A stretch of DNA of 13,596 bases from an uncultured Methylobacillus sp. (GCA_946481235.1 CAMLME010000033.1:1-13596), one strand, 5' to 3'. Shown: positions 1 through 6,436, numbered from the stretch's first letter. Numbers and translations: made by a program. The notes: a model not told the origin generated them from the letters alone.

Positions 1-285
1 GGGGGCGATATCTTCAAATACGCCCTGGACGACCTCGACGATTCCGGCCCGGACGTCATTCACGACTTCACCGTCGGGCAGGACGTGCTCAATCTCGACC
101 AACTGCTTTCCGACGCCGGCCTGGATCCGGCCAACGTCAGCGATCATGTTGCATTGCAGGAGGTGGATGGCAACACCCTGGTGTCGGTGGATGTGGGCGA
201 CGGATTTGTCGACCTCGTCACGCTGATGAACGTGACGGGCGCCAACCTTGATACCTTGCTCGACACGGAAGAACCCGTCATTTAA
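1..285 (+). CDS. RTX-type secreted protein, C-terminal fragment (T1SS target domain)
   Basis: Frame 1 is open from the window edge to TAA at 283-285 and gives the last 94 residues of a larger protein. It starts GGDIFKYALDDLDD, followed by an IHDFTVGQDVLNLDQLL stretch. This is the layout of the type I secretion C-terminal target domain (VC_A0849 subclass) that ends many giant RTX adhesins and exoproteins: a GGD-x-F turn, then D-x-I-x-D-F, then D-x-L-x-L-x-x-LL. The fragment is strongly acidic, as expected of calcium-binding RTX tails, and ends in a hydrophobic residue after EEP. Family knowledge says this tail is recognised by an ABC exporter/membrane-fusion/TolC channel, but no exporter gene is in the window. 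The passenger domains lie upstream, so whether this is an adhesin, enzyme or toxin cannot be said. Confidence 0.85.
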   Translation, partial: GGDIFKYALDDLDDSGPDVIHDFTVGQDVLNLDQLLSDAGLDPANVSDHVALQEVDGNTLVSVDVGDGFVDLVTLMNVTGANLDTLLDTEEPVI

Positions 286-297
286 GGATAGCGGAAC

Positions 298-374
298 GGC
301 ATTCTCCTTTGATCGGGGAATTACTAGGAAAACTCCCTGTCGGAACTGCATCGGCACGCGGAAAGGAGAATGCC
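298..374 (+). promoter_or_regulatory. Perfect 13-bp inverted repeat sequestering a Shine-Dalgarno
   Basis: GGCATTCTCCTTT at 298-310 is the exact reverse complement of AAAGGAGAATGCC at 362-374. The second arm contains the Shine-Dalgarno AAGGAG (363-368) and ends immediately before the ATG at 375. In RNA the arms would form a 13-bp helix closing a 51-nt loop and masking the ribosome-binding site. The first arm begins 12 nt after the RTX stop codon, within reach of a terminating ribosome. This suggests translational coupling or another on/off switch of the downstream gene. The repeat is seen directly; the regulatory role is inferred. Confidence 0.65.
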
Positions 375-872
375 ATGATCCGCAACCCAATCGACGCCTC
401 CGTCCAGGTCAGCCCGGAACTTTCCGTATTCATCGAAAGCCGGGTGAATGATTCGGATATCGAAATCCCTGTCACCCTGGGCGAGATCCGCGACTTTATC
501 GAAGGCATGTTGCCGAGCACGCTCATAGAGAGCGAACGCCTGCATCAATTTGACCCTGACGAATCCCACCTGGAAGAGTTGGATACCCTCATCGAGGCCT
601 ACGGCGAAGACGCTCTCGCCATCGAATTCATCCGCACCGTCGCCAGTGAAGCCCTGACGAGAGTCATCGAAACCGCCATCAACGACGATAACCACGAAAC
701 CCCCACGCTCGCCGACATCCGCGCGGCCCTCAACGCCGGCCTTTCCAACCGCCTGGTCGGCGAAGGCGTGCTGGATGATGACGAAGACGACCCTTTGCTC
801 GAAGAAATCGATTTCCTCATCGAGCGCCACGGCCCGGACACGCTCGCCGAAACCCTGATCCGCTATGAATGA
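375..872 (+). CDS. Small acidic protein of two diverged tandem repeats, unknown function
   Basis: The gene encodes 165 residues. The ATG at 375 is chosen because AAGGAG lies 6 nt upstream; a TTG at 309 in the same frame has no such support. I do not recognise a named family. The protein consists almost entirely of two copies of one unit, about residues 14-89 and 91-165. Both copies run [P/S]E-x-L-x-x-[FV]IE, then IND/VND, then a P-x-TL-x-[ED]IR segment, then an acidic stretch, then LEE-[LI]D-x-LIE-x-x-G-x-D-[AT]LA, and end in IR. The predicted make-up is helical, very acidic and without Cys, signal peptide or membrane segment, so it is probably cytoplasmic. It follows an RTX gene and precedes a thioredoxin gene, probably in one transcript. 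A chaperone, coupling or regulatory role for the secreted protein is only a guess. Confidence 0.75.
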   Translation: MIRNPIDASVQVSPELSVFIESRVNDSDIEIPVTLGEIRDFIEGMLPSTLIESERLHQFDPDESHLEELDTLIEAYGEDALAIEFIRTVASEALTRVIETAINDDNHETPTLADIRAALNAGLSNRLVGEGVLDDDEDDPLLEEIDFLIERHGPDTLAETLIRYE

Positions 873-923
873 CCCTGATGGGCTCGAATGTCATGTTACG
901 CGGGGAGATGTTGTAATAGCGCC

Positions 924-1256
924 ATGGGAATGAACCGCCAATATGCCGCCAAGGAACCGACCCGCGCCGAAATCGACGCCTTGACTGAACCGCTCGTGCT
1001 GGAATTCGGCGCGCCGTGGTGCGGATATTGTCGAGAGATGCAGCCTTTACTGGAGGCCGCTTTGTCGCATTACACCGAAGTGCGGCATATCAAGATCGAA
1101 GATGGAAAAGGGCGACGACTCGGGCGCCTGTTCGGGATCAAGCTCTGGCCGACACTGATTTTCATGCGCAATGGCGAAGAACTGGAACGCCTGGTGCGTC
1201 CCGACAACGTCGAATCAATCCGCACGGCGATGAAAAAGGCGTTTGCATCCGCCTGA
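924..1256 (+). CDS. Thioredoxin-family protein
   Basis: This is a single thioredoxin fold of about 110 residues that lacks a signal peptide, so it is predicted to act as a cytoplasmic disulfide reductase or thiol-exchange protein. The active site is W32-C33-G34-Y35-C36 within FGAPWCGYC; canonical thioredoxin has WCGPC, so the dipeptide between the cysteines is GY. The cis-proline loop is at W75-P76-T77, and the FxNGEE-type turn and final helix are present, so the fold appears complete. The start is uncertain. ATG 924 and ATG 930 have only a distant GGGGAG (902-907) upstream, while ATG 888 adds a Cys-rich N-terminus that does not look like the family. It lies 51 nt after the repeat protein and may share its transcript. 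It is not recognisable as TrxA, hence no symbol. Confidence 0.85.
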   Translation: MGMNRQYAAKEPTRAEIDALTEPLVLEFGAPWCGYCREMQPLLEAALSHYTEVRHIKIEDGKGRRLGRLFGIKLWPTLIFMRNGEELERLVRPDNVESIRTAMKKAFASA

Positions 1257-1288
1257 CAGGCGATCCAGCGCGCCCATGCAAGGCGGCT

Positions 1289-1915
1289 TTACACTTCTGC
1301 GGGGCCTGCTCCGGCATCAGGCAAGATGCCCGTTCCTGTACCGTGTATCGTGCCCTGGCCGGAAGATTTGGCGTGCTTGAGGTTATCGCAGGCCATTTCC
1401 AGCATGCCTTCCGGCTTTTGGTCCGCGTGCGGCACATCGACCACATAGCCCACACTCACCGATAGATACTGCTGGGTCTGCCTGTTGAGGATACGCAGCG
1501 ACTGCACGCGATCACAGATGCGAAGGGCATGGGCCTTCGCCTGGGTTTCCGACATGTCCGCCGCGAGAACGACGAATCGGTCGCCTTCGTATCTTGCAAC
1601 AAAATCCGTAGAACGCCGGAAGAGCAGGCTCAGCGTCTTCGCGATCTTTTGCAATGCATAATCCCCGGACCGGCTGTCCAGGGCATTGAACGAACCGAAC
1701 TGATCCACGTCGATGACAAACAGCGCGAGGGGATCCTGCTTCCTGGCCGCGATCCCCCATTGAATCGCATACTGAACATTGAAAAATTCGCGATGAAAAA
1801 TGCGCGTCAGGCCATCCACCATTTCGATGCGCGGTAAGGGACCGCTATTCTGGCTTTCTTCCTCACCTTGCATCAAACCCCCAAGCGGCAATCCCAGCGC
1901 CGTCAAATCCACCAT
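1289..1915 (-). CDS. GGDEF-domain protein with degenerate active site
   Basis: It is a 208-residue protein, essentially one GGDEF domain after a ~30-residue leader. ATG at 1915 is preferred: GGGGGAAG lies just upstream, and a 5' extension to 2059 reads as non-conserved sequence. The domain order is clear: MVDGLTRIFHREFF at 32-45 (DGLTGLxNRRxF in active enzymes), VIDVDQF at 67-73, SGD at 83-85, then RYEGDRFVVL at 108-117 where RYGGDEFxxL is expected. The signature is therefore EGDRF, with the first Gly and the catalytic Glu replaced. The Lys/Arg usually found after DxDxF is Gly74. Diguanylate cyclase activity is thus doubtful; such domains often act as GTP or c-di-GMP sensors or protein partners. 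No transmembrane segment is seen. It converges on the thioredoxin gene and diverges from the DUF5131 gene. Confidence 0.85.
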   Translation of the reverse strand: MVDLTALGLPLGGLMQGEEESQNSGPLPRIEMVDGLTRIFHREFFNVQYAIQWGIAARKQDPLALFVIDVDQFGSFNALDSRSGDYALQKIAKTLSLLFRRSTDFVARYEGDRFVVLAADMSETQAKAHALRICDRVQSLRILNRQTQQYLSVSVGYVVDVPHADQKPEGMLEMACDNLKHAKSSGQGTIHGTGTGILPDAGAGPAEV

Positions 1916-2097
1916 GCTTCCCCCGTATTTTTGATCGCACACAGTCGTGCAAATTATGCGTATCGCGTAACAATATCCCAATTCGGGCAACCATTCACGC
2001 ATGAACTTCAAGTCGAATATCCCCGGAACATGCAGCAATTCGGCGCATGGCTTGTCCAATCAGGAATCAAGCCTTTTTCGGCCGGATCCGGATCGTC

Positions 2098-2907
2098 ATG
2101 AGCGAAAACAGCAAAATTGAATGGACACACCATACCTTCAACCCCTGGTGGGGCTGTGCCAGGGTGTCTCCCGGCTGCGACCACTGCTACGCCGAAGCAC
2201 TGGGTAACCGCTTCGGCACAAAATGGGGCGTGGATACCCCACGACGCGTGTTCGGCGAACAGCACTGGCGCGACCCGCTGAAATGGAACACCAAGGCCGC
2301 AGCCGCTAACCAGCGACATCGGGTCTTTTGCTCGAGCATGGCGGATATCTTCGACAAGAATTCGCCACCCGGCGCCCGCGAGCGTGTCTGGCAACTCATG
2401 CGTTCCACCCCGCACCTCGATTGGCTGCTGCTCAGCAAACGCATCGGCAACGCCGAGCGCATGCTGCCCGATGATTGGGGAAGCGGTTACCCCAACGCCT
2501 GGCTGGGCATCAGCGTAGTCAATCAGGAAGAAGCCGTGCGCGACATCCCCAAACTGCTCGAAACCCCGGCCCGCATTCGATTTCTGAGCATGGAGCCCTT
2601 GCTCGAGCAGGTCGATATCACCCCATGGCTGCAGCCGAGGCCAGCCAGCCACGGCAACGTCATCGACTGGATCATCGTCGGCGGTGAAAGCGGCCCGAAA
2701 GCGCGGCCGATGAACCCGGGCTGGGTGCGCAGCCTGCGCGAGCAATGTGCCGTAGCGGGTACGGCTTTTTTCTTCAAGCAATGGGGCGAATTCATGCCCA
2801 CCGCATCCATCGATGCGCCGCCAGCCATGCATAGAGCGGGTAAAAAAGCGGCCGGCCGCCTGCTGGATGGCCGCACTTACGACAACATCCCGGAGGCCCA
2901 CCCATGA
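2098..2907 (+). CDS. DUF5131 (phage Gp37/Gp68) three-cysteine family protein
   Basis: The protein has 269 residues. ATG 2098 is chosen because the protein then opens MSENSKIEWTHHTFNPWWGC, the typical start of this family; an in-frame ATG at 2047 adds an unrelated leader, and no strong Shine-Dalgarno is visible for either. Three cysteines, C20, C27 and C30 (C-x6-C-x2-C), sit in GCARVSPGCDHCYAE. Further family motifs follow: FLSMEPLL (about 161-169), VGGESGPKARPMNPGWVRSLREQC, FFFKQWGEF, and KKAAGRLLDGRTYDNIP near the end. The three-Cys site resembles an Fe-S site of radical-SAM type, which is an inference; the biochemical function is unknown to me. Members are frequent in phages and prophages. 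The stop codon overlaps the next ATG (ATGA), so the pair is translationally coupled. The family partner TcmP is not present here. Confidence 0.88.
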   Translation: MSENSKIEWTHHTFNPWWGCARVSPGCDHCYAEALGNRFGTKWGVDTPRRVFGEQHWRDPLKWNTKAAAANQRHRVFCSSMADIFDKNSPPGARERVWQLMRSTPHLDWLLLSKRIGNAERMLPDDWGSGYPNAWLGISVVNQEEAVRDIPKLLETPARIRFLSMEPLLEQVDITPWLQPRPASHGNVIDWIIVGGESGPKARPMNPGWVRSLREQCAVAGTAFFFKQWGEFMPTASIDAPPAMHRAGKKAAGRLLDGRTYDNIPEAHP

Positions 2908-3479
2908 ACCAGCGCGGCATTATCTTCAGCAAACCCATGGTGCTCGCCCTGCTGGCCGACATCAAAACCCAGACCCGGCGCAAACTGAAATTCCAGCCTG
3001 CCAACGAAAGCGAACTCCCCGACCTCGCCGCCTGCCCCTACGGCCAACCCGGCGATCGATTATGGGTACGCGAAGCCTGGCGAACCTTGAAGGAATACGA
3101 CACCAAACAGCCGGGCGAGCTACCCCGCGACACCCCGTTGCGCTACGAGGCAGATCAGCATTACAACCAATACGAGTTCGAACCCGGAAGATTACGCCAA
3201 GGCATCTTCATGCCCCGCTGGGCCAGCCGCCTCGAACTCGAAATCACCCATGTGCGACTTCAGCGATTACAGGACATCAGCGACTCGGATGCGATCGCGG
3301 AGGGGATTCATGCCATCCACGGCACCACCCCAACAGAAGAGTTTCTTGCCGATGAAGAAGACGAGGACTTACTCGGCCCGGCCGATTTGTATCGAGCGGT
3401 TTGGGAGTCGCTGCATGGGGTAGGTTCGTGGGATAAGAATTCGTGGATATGGGTGGTTGAGTTTGAAAGACTGAGATGA
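2904..3479 (+). CDS. ASCH/PUA-like phage-type protein
   Basis: It is a 191-residue protein overlapping the DUF5131 gene by four bases (ATGA at 2904-2907), with GGAGG at 2891-2895 upstream. The N-terminus KPMVLALLADIKTQTRR (10-26) matches the ligand-site pattern of ASCH domains (G-x-K-x-x-x-x-R type). GDRLWVREAW (50-59) is the core beta-strand motif. MPRWASRLELEI followed by RLQDISDSDAIAEGI (103-135) and the closing NSWIWVVEFERL are shared by a well-known class of phage and prophage hypothetical proteins. ASCH domains are PUA-related and are thought to bind RNA or modified nucleosides; one characterised member, E. coli YqfB, hydrolyses N4-acetylcytidine. Which substrate this one handles is not visible. 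The region at 143-158 is very acidic (EEDEDLL). Coupling to DUF5131 suggests the two act together. Confidence 0.75.
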   Translation: MNQRGIIFSKPMVLALLADIKTQTRRKLKFQPANESELPDLAACPYGQPGDRLWVREAWRTLKEYDTKQPGELPRDTPLRYEADQHYNQYEFEPGRLRQGIFMPRWASRLELEITHVRLQRLQDISDSDAIAEGIHAIHGTTPTEEFLADEEDEDLLGPADLYRAVWESLHGVGSWDKNSWIWVVEFERLR

Positions 3480-3529
3480 GGTTTAAATGCAAAAGAGTCA
3501 GCTTTTCGCCCAACCAAGCCGGTTGTCTA

Positions 3530-3730
3530 CTATTTACTCCGCTGTTCGGTGAGCTCTTTCAGAAGCTGCTCAATATCCCACTCGCAGCCGCCACAGCCCG
3601 AGAGTGCACCCGTCCTTCTGGAAATGCCATCCATATCCAGACCTTGCTCGAACAGGCTTTGAATTTTGCCCCGGGTGGTGCCGCTGCAAGGGCACATTAC
3701 ATCATCCGGGTTGGCATTCTTTATATTCAT
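3530..3730 (-). CDS. BFD-like [2Fe-2S]-binding mini-protein
   Basis: The 66-residue protein has the four-cysteine signature of the BFD-like [2Fe-2S] domain: C13-P-C15 near the N-terminus and C46-G-G-C49 about 31 residues later, in GALSGCGGCEWDIEQLL. Between them lies the usual short helix pair (TTRGKIQSLFEQGL, then ISRRTGAL). In bacterioferritin-associated ferredoxin such a domain transfers electrons to release stored iron; the same fold also occurs as an add-on in NirB and NifU-type proteins. Here it stands alone with no bacterioferritin nearby, so its partner is unknown. ATG 3730 is the only standard start before an in-frame stop, and it has no clear Shine-Dalgarno. It lies 119 nt downstream of the PLP-enzyme gene on the same strand, with a weak terminator-like hairpin between, and converges with the ASCH gene. 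Confidence 0.75.
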   Translation of the reverse strand: MNIKNANPDDVMCPCSGTTRGKIQSLFEQGLDMDGISRRTGALSGCGGCEWDIEQLLKELTEQRSK

Positions 3731-3797
3731 GACGAGGTTTTAACTTACGGGTTCGTTGACAGATCTTATGTAATTTCCGGATTCTTCCCTGCAAGAA

Positions 3798-3822
3798 AGC
3801 ACCGACGGTGCTGATCGATCAG
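3798..3822 (-). terminator. Hairpin with adjoining 12-bp palindrome, possible weak terminator
   Basis: AGCACC/GGTGCT (3798-3803 and 3807-3812) form a 6-bp stem with a GAC loop. Read on the minus strand it is followed by TTCTTG, a poor U-tract, which could end transcription of the PLP-enzyme gene finishing at 3850. Directly abutting is CTGATCGATCAG (3811-3822), a perfect 12-bp palindrome. Partial read-through into the BFD-like gene is plausible. Confidence 0.35.
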
Positions 3823-3849
3823 GGCGTCGGGGAAATCCAGTTTACGCGG

Positions 3850-5025
3850 TCAATCCAATCTTAACGCTTGTTCGAGATCAGCGATCAAGTCGCCCTCATG
3901 CTCGATACCGATCGACAACCGAACCATGCTGTCGGAAATGCCGCGGCGATCACGCTCCTCCACAGTCATATCGTGATGTGATGTTGTCACGGGCAGCGTC
4001 ACCAGGCTTTCGATGCCGCCCAGGCTGGGCGCCAGGCTGAACACTTGCAGCCTTTCGGTGACTTGCATCGTTTGCTCCAGTGAGCCGTCGAACTCGAAGG
4101 TCACCATACCGCCGAAGCCCGACATCTGCGCCTGGGCCAGCACATGCCCGGGGGAATCCGTCAGGCCGGGATAATACACCCGCCTGACGGCGTCATGCTG
4201 CGACAGGTATTCGGCAATGCGCAGCGCATTGGCATTCTGTTTTTCCACCCTGACCGCCAGCGTGCCCAGGCTACGGGCCAGGCGGTGCGCGGTGTCCGGC
4301 GCCAACATCTGCCCCAGGTTTTTCCGCCACGGCCTCACCGGCTGCAGGAGGTTGCTGCTAGCGCACAATACGCCGGCAGTCAGGTCGCTGTGACCGCCGA
4401 GGAACTTGGTGGCGCTCTGCATTGCGATATCCGCCCCGAGCGCCAGCGGCAACTGGTTAACCGGCGTGGCGAACGTGTTGTCCACCGCGACCAGTGCGTC
4501 GTGGGCATGCGCCAGCGCGGCAATGGCGGGAATATCGACCAGCTCCAGGCGCGGGTTGGTCGGTGTTTCGAAAAAAACCAGCCCTGCTCCGGCCTTCAGC
4601 AAGGGTTCAAGCTTGTCGATTTCAGTCAGCAGAAGTTGGTGCGTGACGATGCCCAGCCCGGGCAACTGGCTTTCCAGCAATTCCAGCGTGCCGCCGTAGG
4701 CATCGCCGATGCAGATGATGCCGCGCCGGCCGTGTGCCAGGAAAAGGGAAGACAGGGCGGCCATGCCGGACGAAAACACCAGCGCGTCCTCTGCGCCGTC
4801 GAGGCTGGCCAGCTTTTTCTCCAGGCTGCGGATCGATGGATTCATGCCGTAGCGGGTATAGAGGTAGCCATCCTTCCTGCCCTCGACCACATCCAGCAAA
4901 TCCTGCGTCGAGTGGAACTTGAACGTCGTCGTATCGTAAAGCGGCGTATGCGGGGAGCCGAAGGCGTCTTCGATCTCTCCCGCATGGATGCAGTTGGTCG
5001 AGAACGCGGCAGGTTTGGAAGGCAT
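3850..5025 (-). CDS. Cys/Met-metabolism PLP-dependent enzyme (cystathionine gamma-synthase / sulfhydrylase family)
   Basis: The 391-residue length is typical of fold-type I trans-sulfuration enzymes. Recognisable sites: YLYTRYGMNPSIRSLEKKLA at 54-73 (phosphate-binding Tyr/Arg from the neighbouring subunit), FSSGMAAL at 84-91 (the PLP phosphate loop), ETPTNPRLELVDI at 153-165, VDNTFATP at 181-188, and SATKFLGGHSD at 204-214 with the Schiff-base lysine K207. The C-terminal SLGGIESLVTLP and VRLSIGIE segments complete the family pattern. It probably acts in the cytoplasm on O-acyl-homoserine, cystathionine or methionine; the sequence alone does not separate synthase, sulfhydrylase and lyase. Start ATG 5025 has AGGAG 6 nt upstream. 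It lies 24 nt after hutG and is most likely cotranscribed with hutG and the Fae homolog. Confidence 0.9.
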   Translation of the reverse strand: MPSKPAAFSTNCIHAGEIEDAFGSPHTPLYDTTTFKFHSTQDLLDVVEGRKDGYLYTRYGMNPSIRSLEKKLASLDGAEDALVFSSGMAALSSLFLAHGRRGIICIGDAYGGTLELLESQLPGLGIVTHQLLLTEIDKLEPLLKAGAGLVFFETPTNPRLELVDIPAIAALAHAHDALVAVDNTFATPVNQLPLALGADIAMQSATKFLGGHSDLTAGVLCASSNLLQPVRPWRKNLGQMLAPDTAHRLARSLGTLAVRVEKQNANALRIAEYLSQHDAVRRVYYPGLTDSPGHVLAQAQMSGFGGMVTFEFDGSLEQTMQVTERLQVFSLAPSLGGIESLVTLPVTTSHHDMTVEERDRRGISDSMVRLSIGIEHEGDLIADLEQALRLD

Positions 5026-5049
5026 ATCAGGCTCCTGTTCGGAAATTCG

Positions 5050-5862
5050 TCAAGGTTTGGGGGGGTGCCATTGCAGCGCGGATTCCATCAGCGTTCGCAG
5101 CAATGCGCGGGCGGGCTGAGCGAAAGTGTCGTCGAACTCGGGGATGGATGCCGTTTCCGGCATGTAGGTGCGCATTGCCATTTCCAGCTGCAGCGCATGG
5201 ATGCCGTTGGCCGGGCGGCCGTAATGCCGGGTGATGTAGCCGCCCTTGAAGCGGCCATTCACGATCCAGGAGTAATCGCTGTTGCTGTGTACGGCTTCGA
5301 CCAGCTGGTCGACCAACGCCGCATCGCAAGCCTGGTGATCCGCGGTACCGAAATTGAGGTGGGGCAATTCGCCGTCGAAGAAACGCGGTACATGGGAATG
5401 GATCGAGTGCGCATCCCACAACACTGCGTGGCCGTGCAGCGCCTTGAGCCGCGCAAGCTCCGACTCCAGCGCGGCATGGTATGGCCGCCAATAGGCGTCG
5501 ATGCGCGCGCGTATTTCCGGAGGCTCCGGCGCGGCACCTGCCAGATAAAGCGGCTTCCCGGCGAAATCATCGACCGGACATAAACCGGTTGTACTTTGCC
5601 CGGGATACAGACTGGCATCGTCAGGCGGCCGGTTGAGATCGACTACGTAGCGCGAATGGGTCGCCACCAGCAGCGTGATGTCCATCTCGGCCAGAAAATC
5701 GTACACCCTGGGCAGATGCCAGTCGGTGTCTGCAAGCTGATGCGCTTGCGGCGTCAGGCGCGGCAGCAGCCAGGAAGGCAGGTGCGTGCCGGCGTGAGGG
5801 ATGGAAACCAGCAGCGGGCTTTGCCCCTGTTGCAGGCTGAATACCGGGATTTCGGCCTTCAT
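5050..5862 (-). CDS. hutG: N-formylglutamate deformylase (HutG type)
   Basis: This 270-residue enzyme releases formate and glutamate from N-formylglutamate, the last step of one histidine-degradation route. It carries the family landmarks in order: SIPHAGTHLP (20-29), DTDWHLPRVYDF (45-56), RYVVDLNRPPDDASLYPGQ (71-89) followed by TTGLCP, LWDAHSIHSHVPRFFDGELP (148-167) and LNFGTADHQACD (169-180), with RFKGGYITRHYG (204-215) and GIHALQLEMA (220-229) closing the active site. The acidic and histidine residues of these motifs are the expected metal and substrate ligands. No hutH, hutU, hutI or hutF is seen. It sits 25 nt behind a Fae homolog and 24 nt before a PLP enzyme, so another N-formyl amino acid in C1 metabolism could be the true substrate (inference). 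Confidence 0.9.
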   Translation of the reverse strand: MKAEIPVFSLQQGQSPLLVSIPHAGTHLPSWLLPRLTPQAHQLADTDWHLPRVYDFLAEMDITLLVATHSRYVVDLNRPPDDASLYPGQSTTGLCPVDDFAGKPLYLAGAAPEPPEIRARIDAYWRPYHAALESELARLKALHGHAVLWDAHSIHSHVPRFFDGELPHLNFGTADHQACDAALVDQLVEAVHSNSDYSWIVNGRFKGGYITRHYGRPANGIHALQLEMAMRTYMPETASIPEFDDTFAQPARALLRTLMESALQWHPPKP

Positions 5863-5887
5863 CGCCCCCGCCCCACGCTGCCGATTA

Positions 5888-6436
5888 TTACAGCTTGCCG
5901 TCCAGGCCCATCTGGTAATACTTGTGGACGATCTTTTCCTGGTTTTCCAGCAGCCAGTCGATGTCCGGCTCGTGGCACATCGCCTTGTGGATCGCTGCGG
6001 CTGTCGCGCGGCGGTGGATATCGAACAGGATCTTGTGGTCGAGGTCCTTCTGCTCGGCGACGATGGGATTCAGCCACACCGAAACGATGATGCCGATGTC
6101 GTTGACCTTGTGCTTCGGGATGTCGCCGTTGCGCACCGCGTCGAGCACGCCGTTGGCCACTGCCGCCTGCACCGTGCCCATCAGGATATTGGTATAGCGC
6201 GTGTCCTTGACGGTCACCTTGCTCACCATGATGGTCGCCGGACGCACCATCACATCCGTGTTCAGGATCGCCAGCACGCGCGTATGGCCCTTGACCTGGT
6301 CGCCCAGCAAGGTACCGAATGCCGTCCCCATCGGGCCATCCATCTCGCCGATCGCCACTTCCGGTTCGGCGGCTGTGCCGGCCGGGCCTCCCGCTACCAG
6401 GGCTTCGCCAACGCGCATGTAGATCTTGTCGCTCAT
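5888..6436 (-). CDS. Formaldehyde-activating enzyme (Fae) homolog
   Basis: The protein has 182 residues. ATG 6436 (MSDKIYMRVGEAL) is chosen because GGAG (6443-6446 on this strand) lies 6 nt upstream; the alternative ATG 6448 overlaps that Shine-Dalgarno. Fae condenses formaldehyde with tetrahydromethanopterin in methylotrophs and formaldehyde-detoxifying bacteria. Shared features are MRVGEALV at 7-14, TAF at 38-40, RPATIMVSKVTVKD at 65-78, GTVQAAVANGVLDAVRNGDIP at 87-107 and IGIIVSVWLNP at 114-124. It resembles the Fae-paralog (Fae2/Fae3-like) group by its extended tail, CHEPDIDWLLENQEKIVHKYYQMGLDGK (154-181). Between VGEALV and H51 there is no histidine, so the N-terminal catalytic His of true Fae (His17, from memory) appears to be missing. 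Activity may therefore differ, perhaps sensing or binding. It is the first gene of the apparent operon with hutG. Confidence 0.88.
   Translation of the reverse strand: MSDKIYMRVGEALVAGGPAGTAAEPEVAIGEMDGPMGTAFGTLLGDQVKGHTRVLAILNTDVMVRPATIMVSKVTVKDTRYTNILMGTVQAAVANGVLDAVRNGDIPKHKVNDIGIIVSVWLNPIVAEQKDLDHKILFDIHRRATAAAIHKAMCHEPDIDWLLENQEKIVHKYYQMGLDGKL

Noticed and set aside
888..923. ATG 888 as the start of the thioredoxin gene
   Set aside because: It adds a 12-residue Cys-rich leader with no Shine-Dalgarno and unlike the family; kept only as an alternative.
2008..2901. Minus-strand open frame opposite the DUF5131 gene
   Set aside because: The plus-strand frame carries all the DUF5131 family motifs; the opposite frame shows none.
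1916..3529. Attachment sites or direct repeats bounding the DUF5131-ASCH pair as a mobile island
   Set aside because: By eye I found no convincing direct repeat, tRNA end or integrase at either edge.
4144..5583. Long plus-strand open frame (479 codons) opposite the PLP enzyme and hutG
   Set aside because: Its protein is low in complexity, matches no family, and lies fully antisense to two well-supported genes; GC-rich codon structure explains it.
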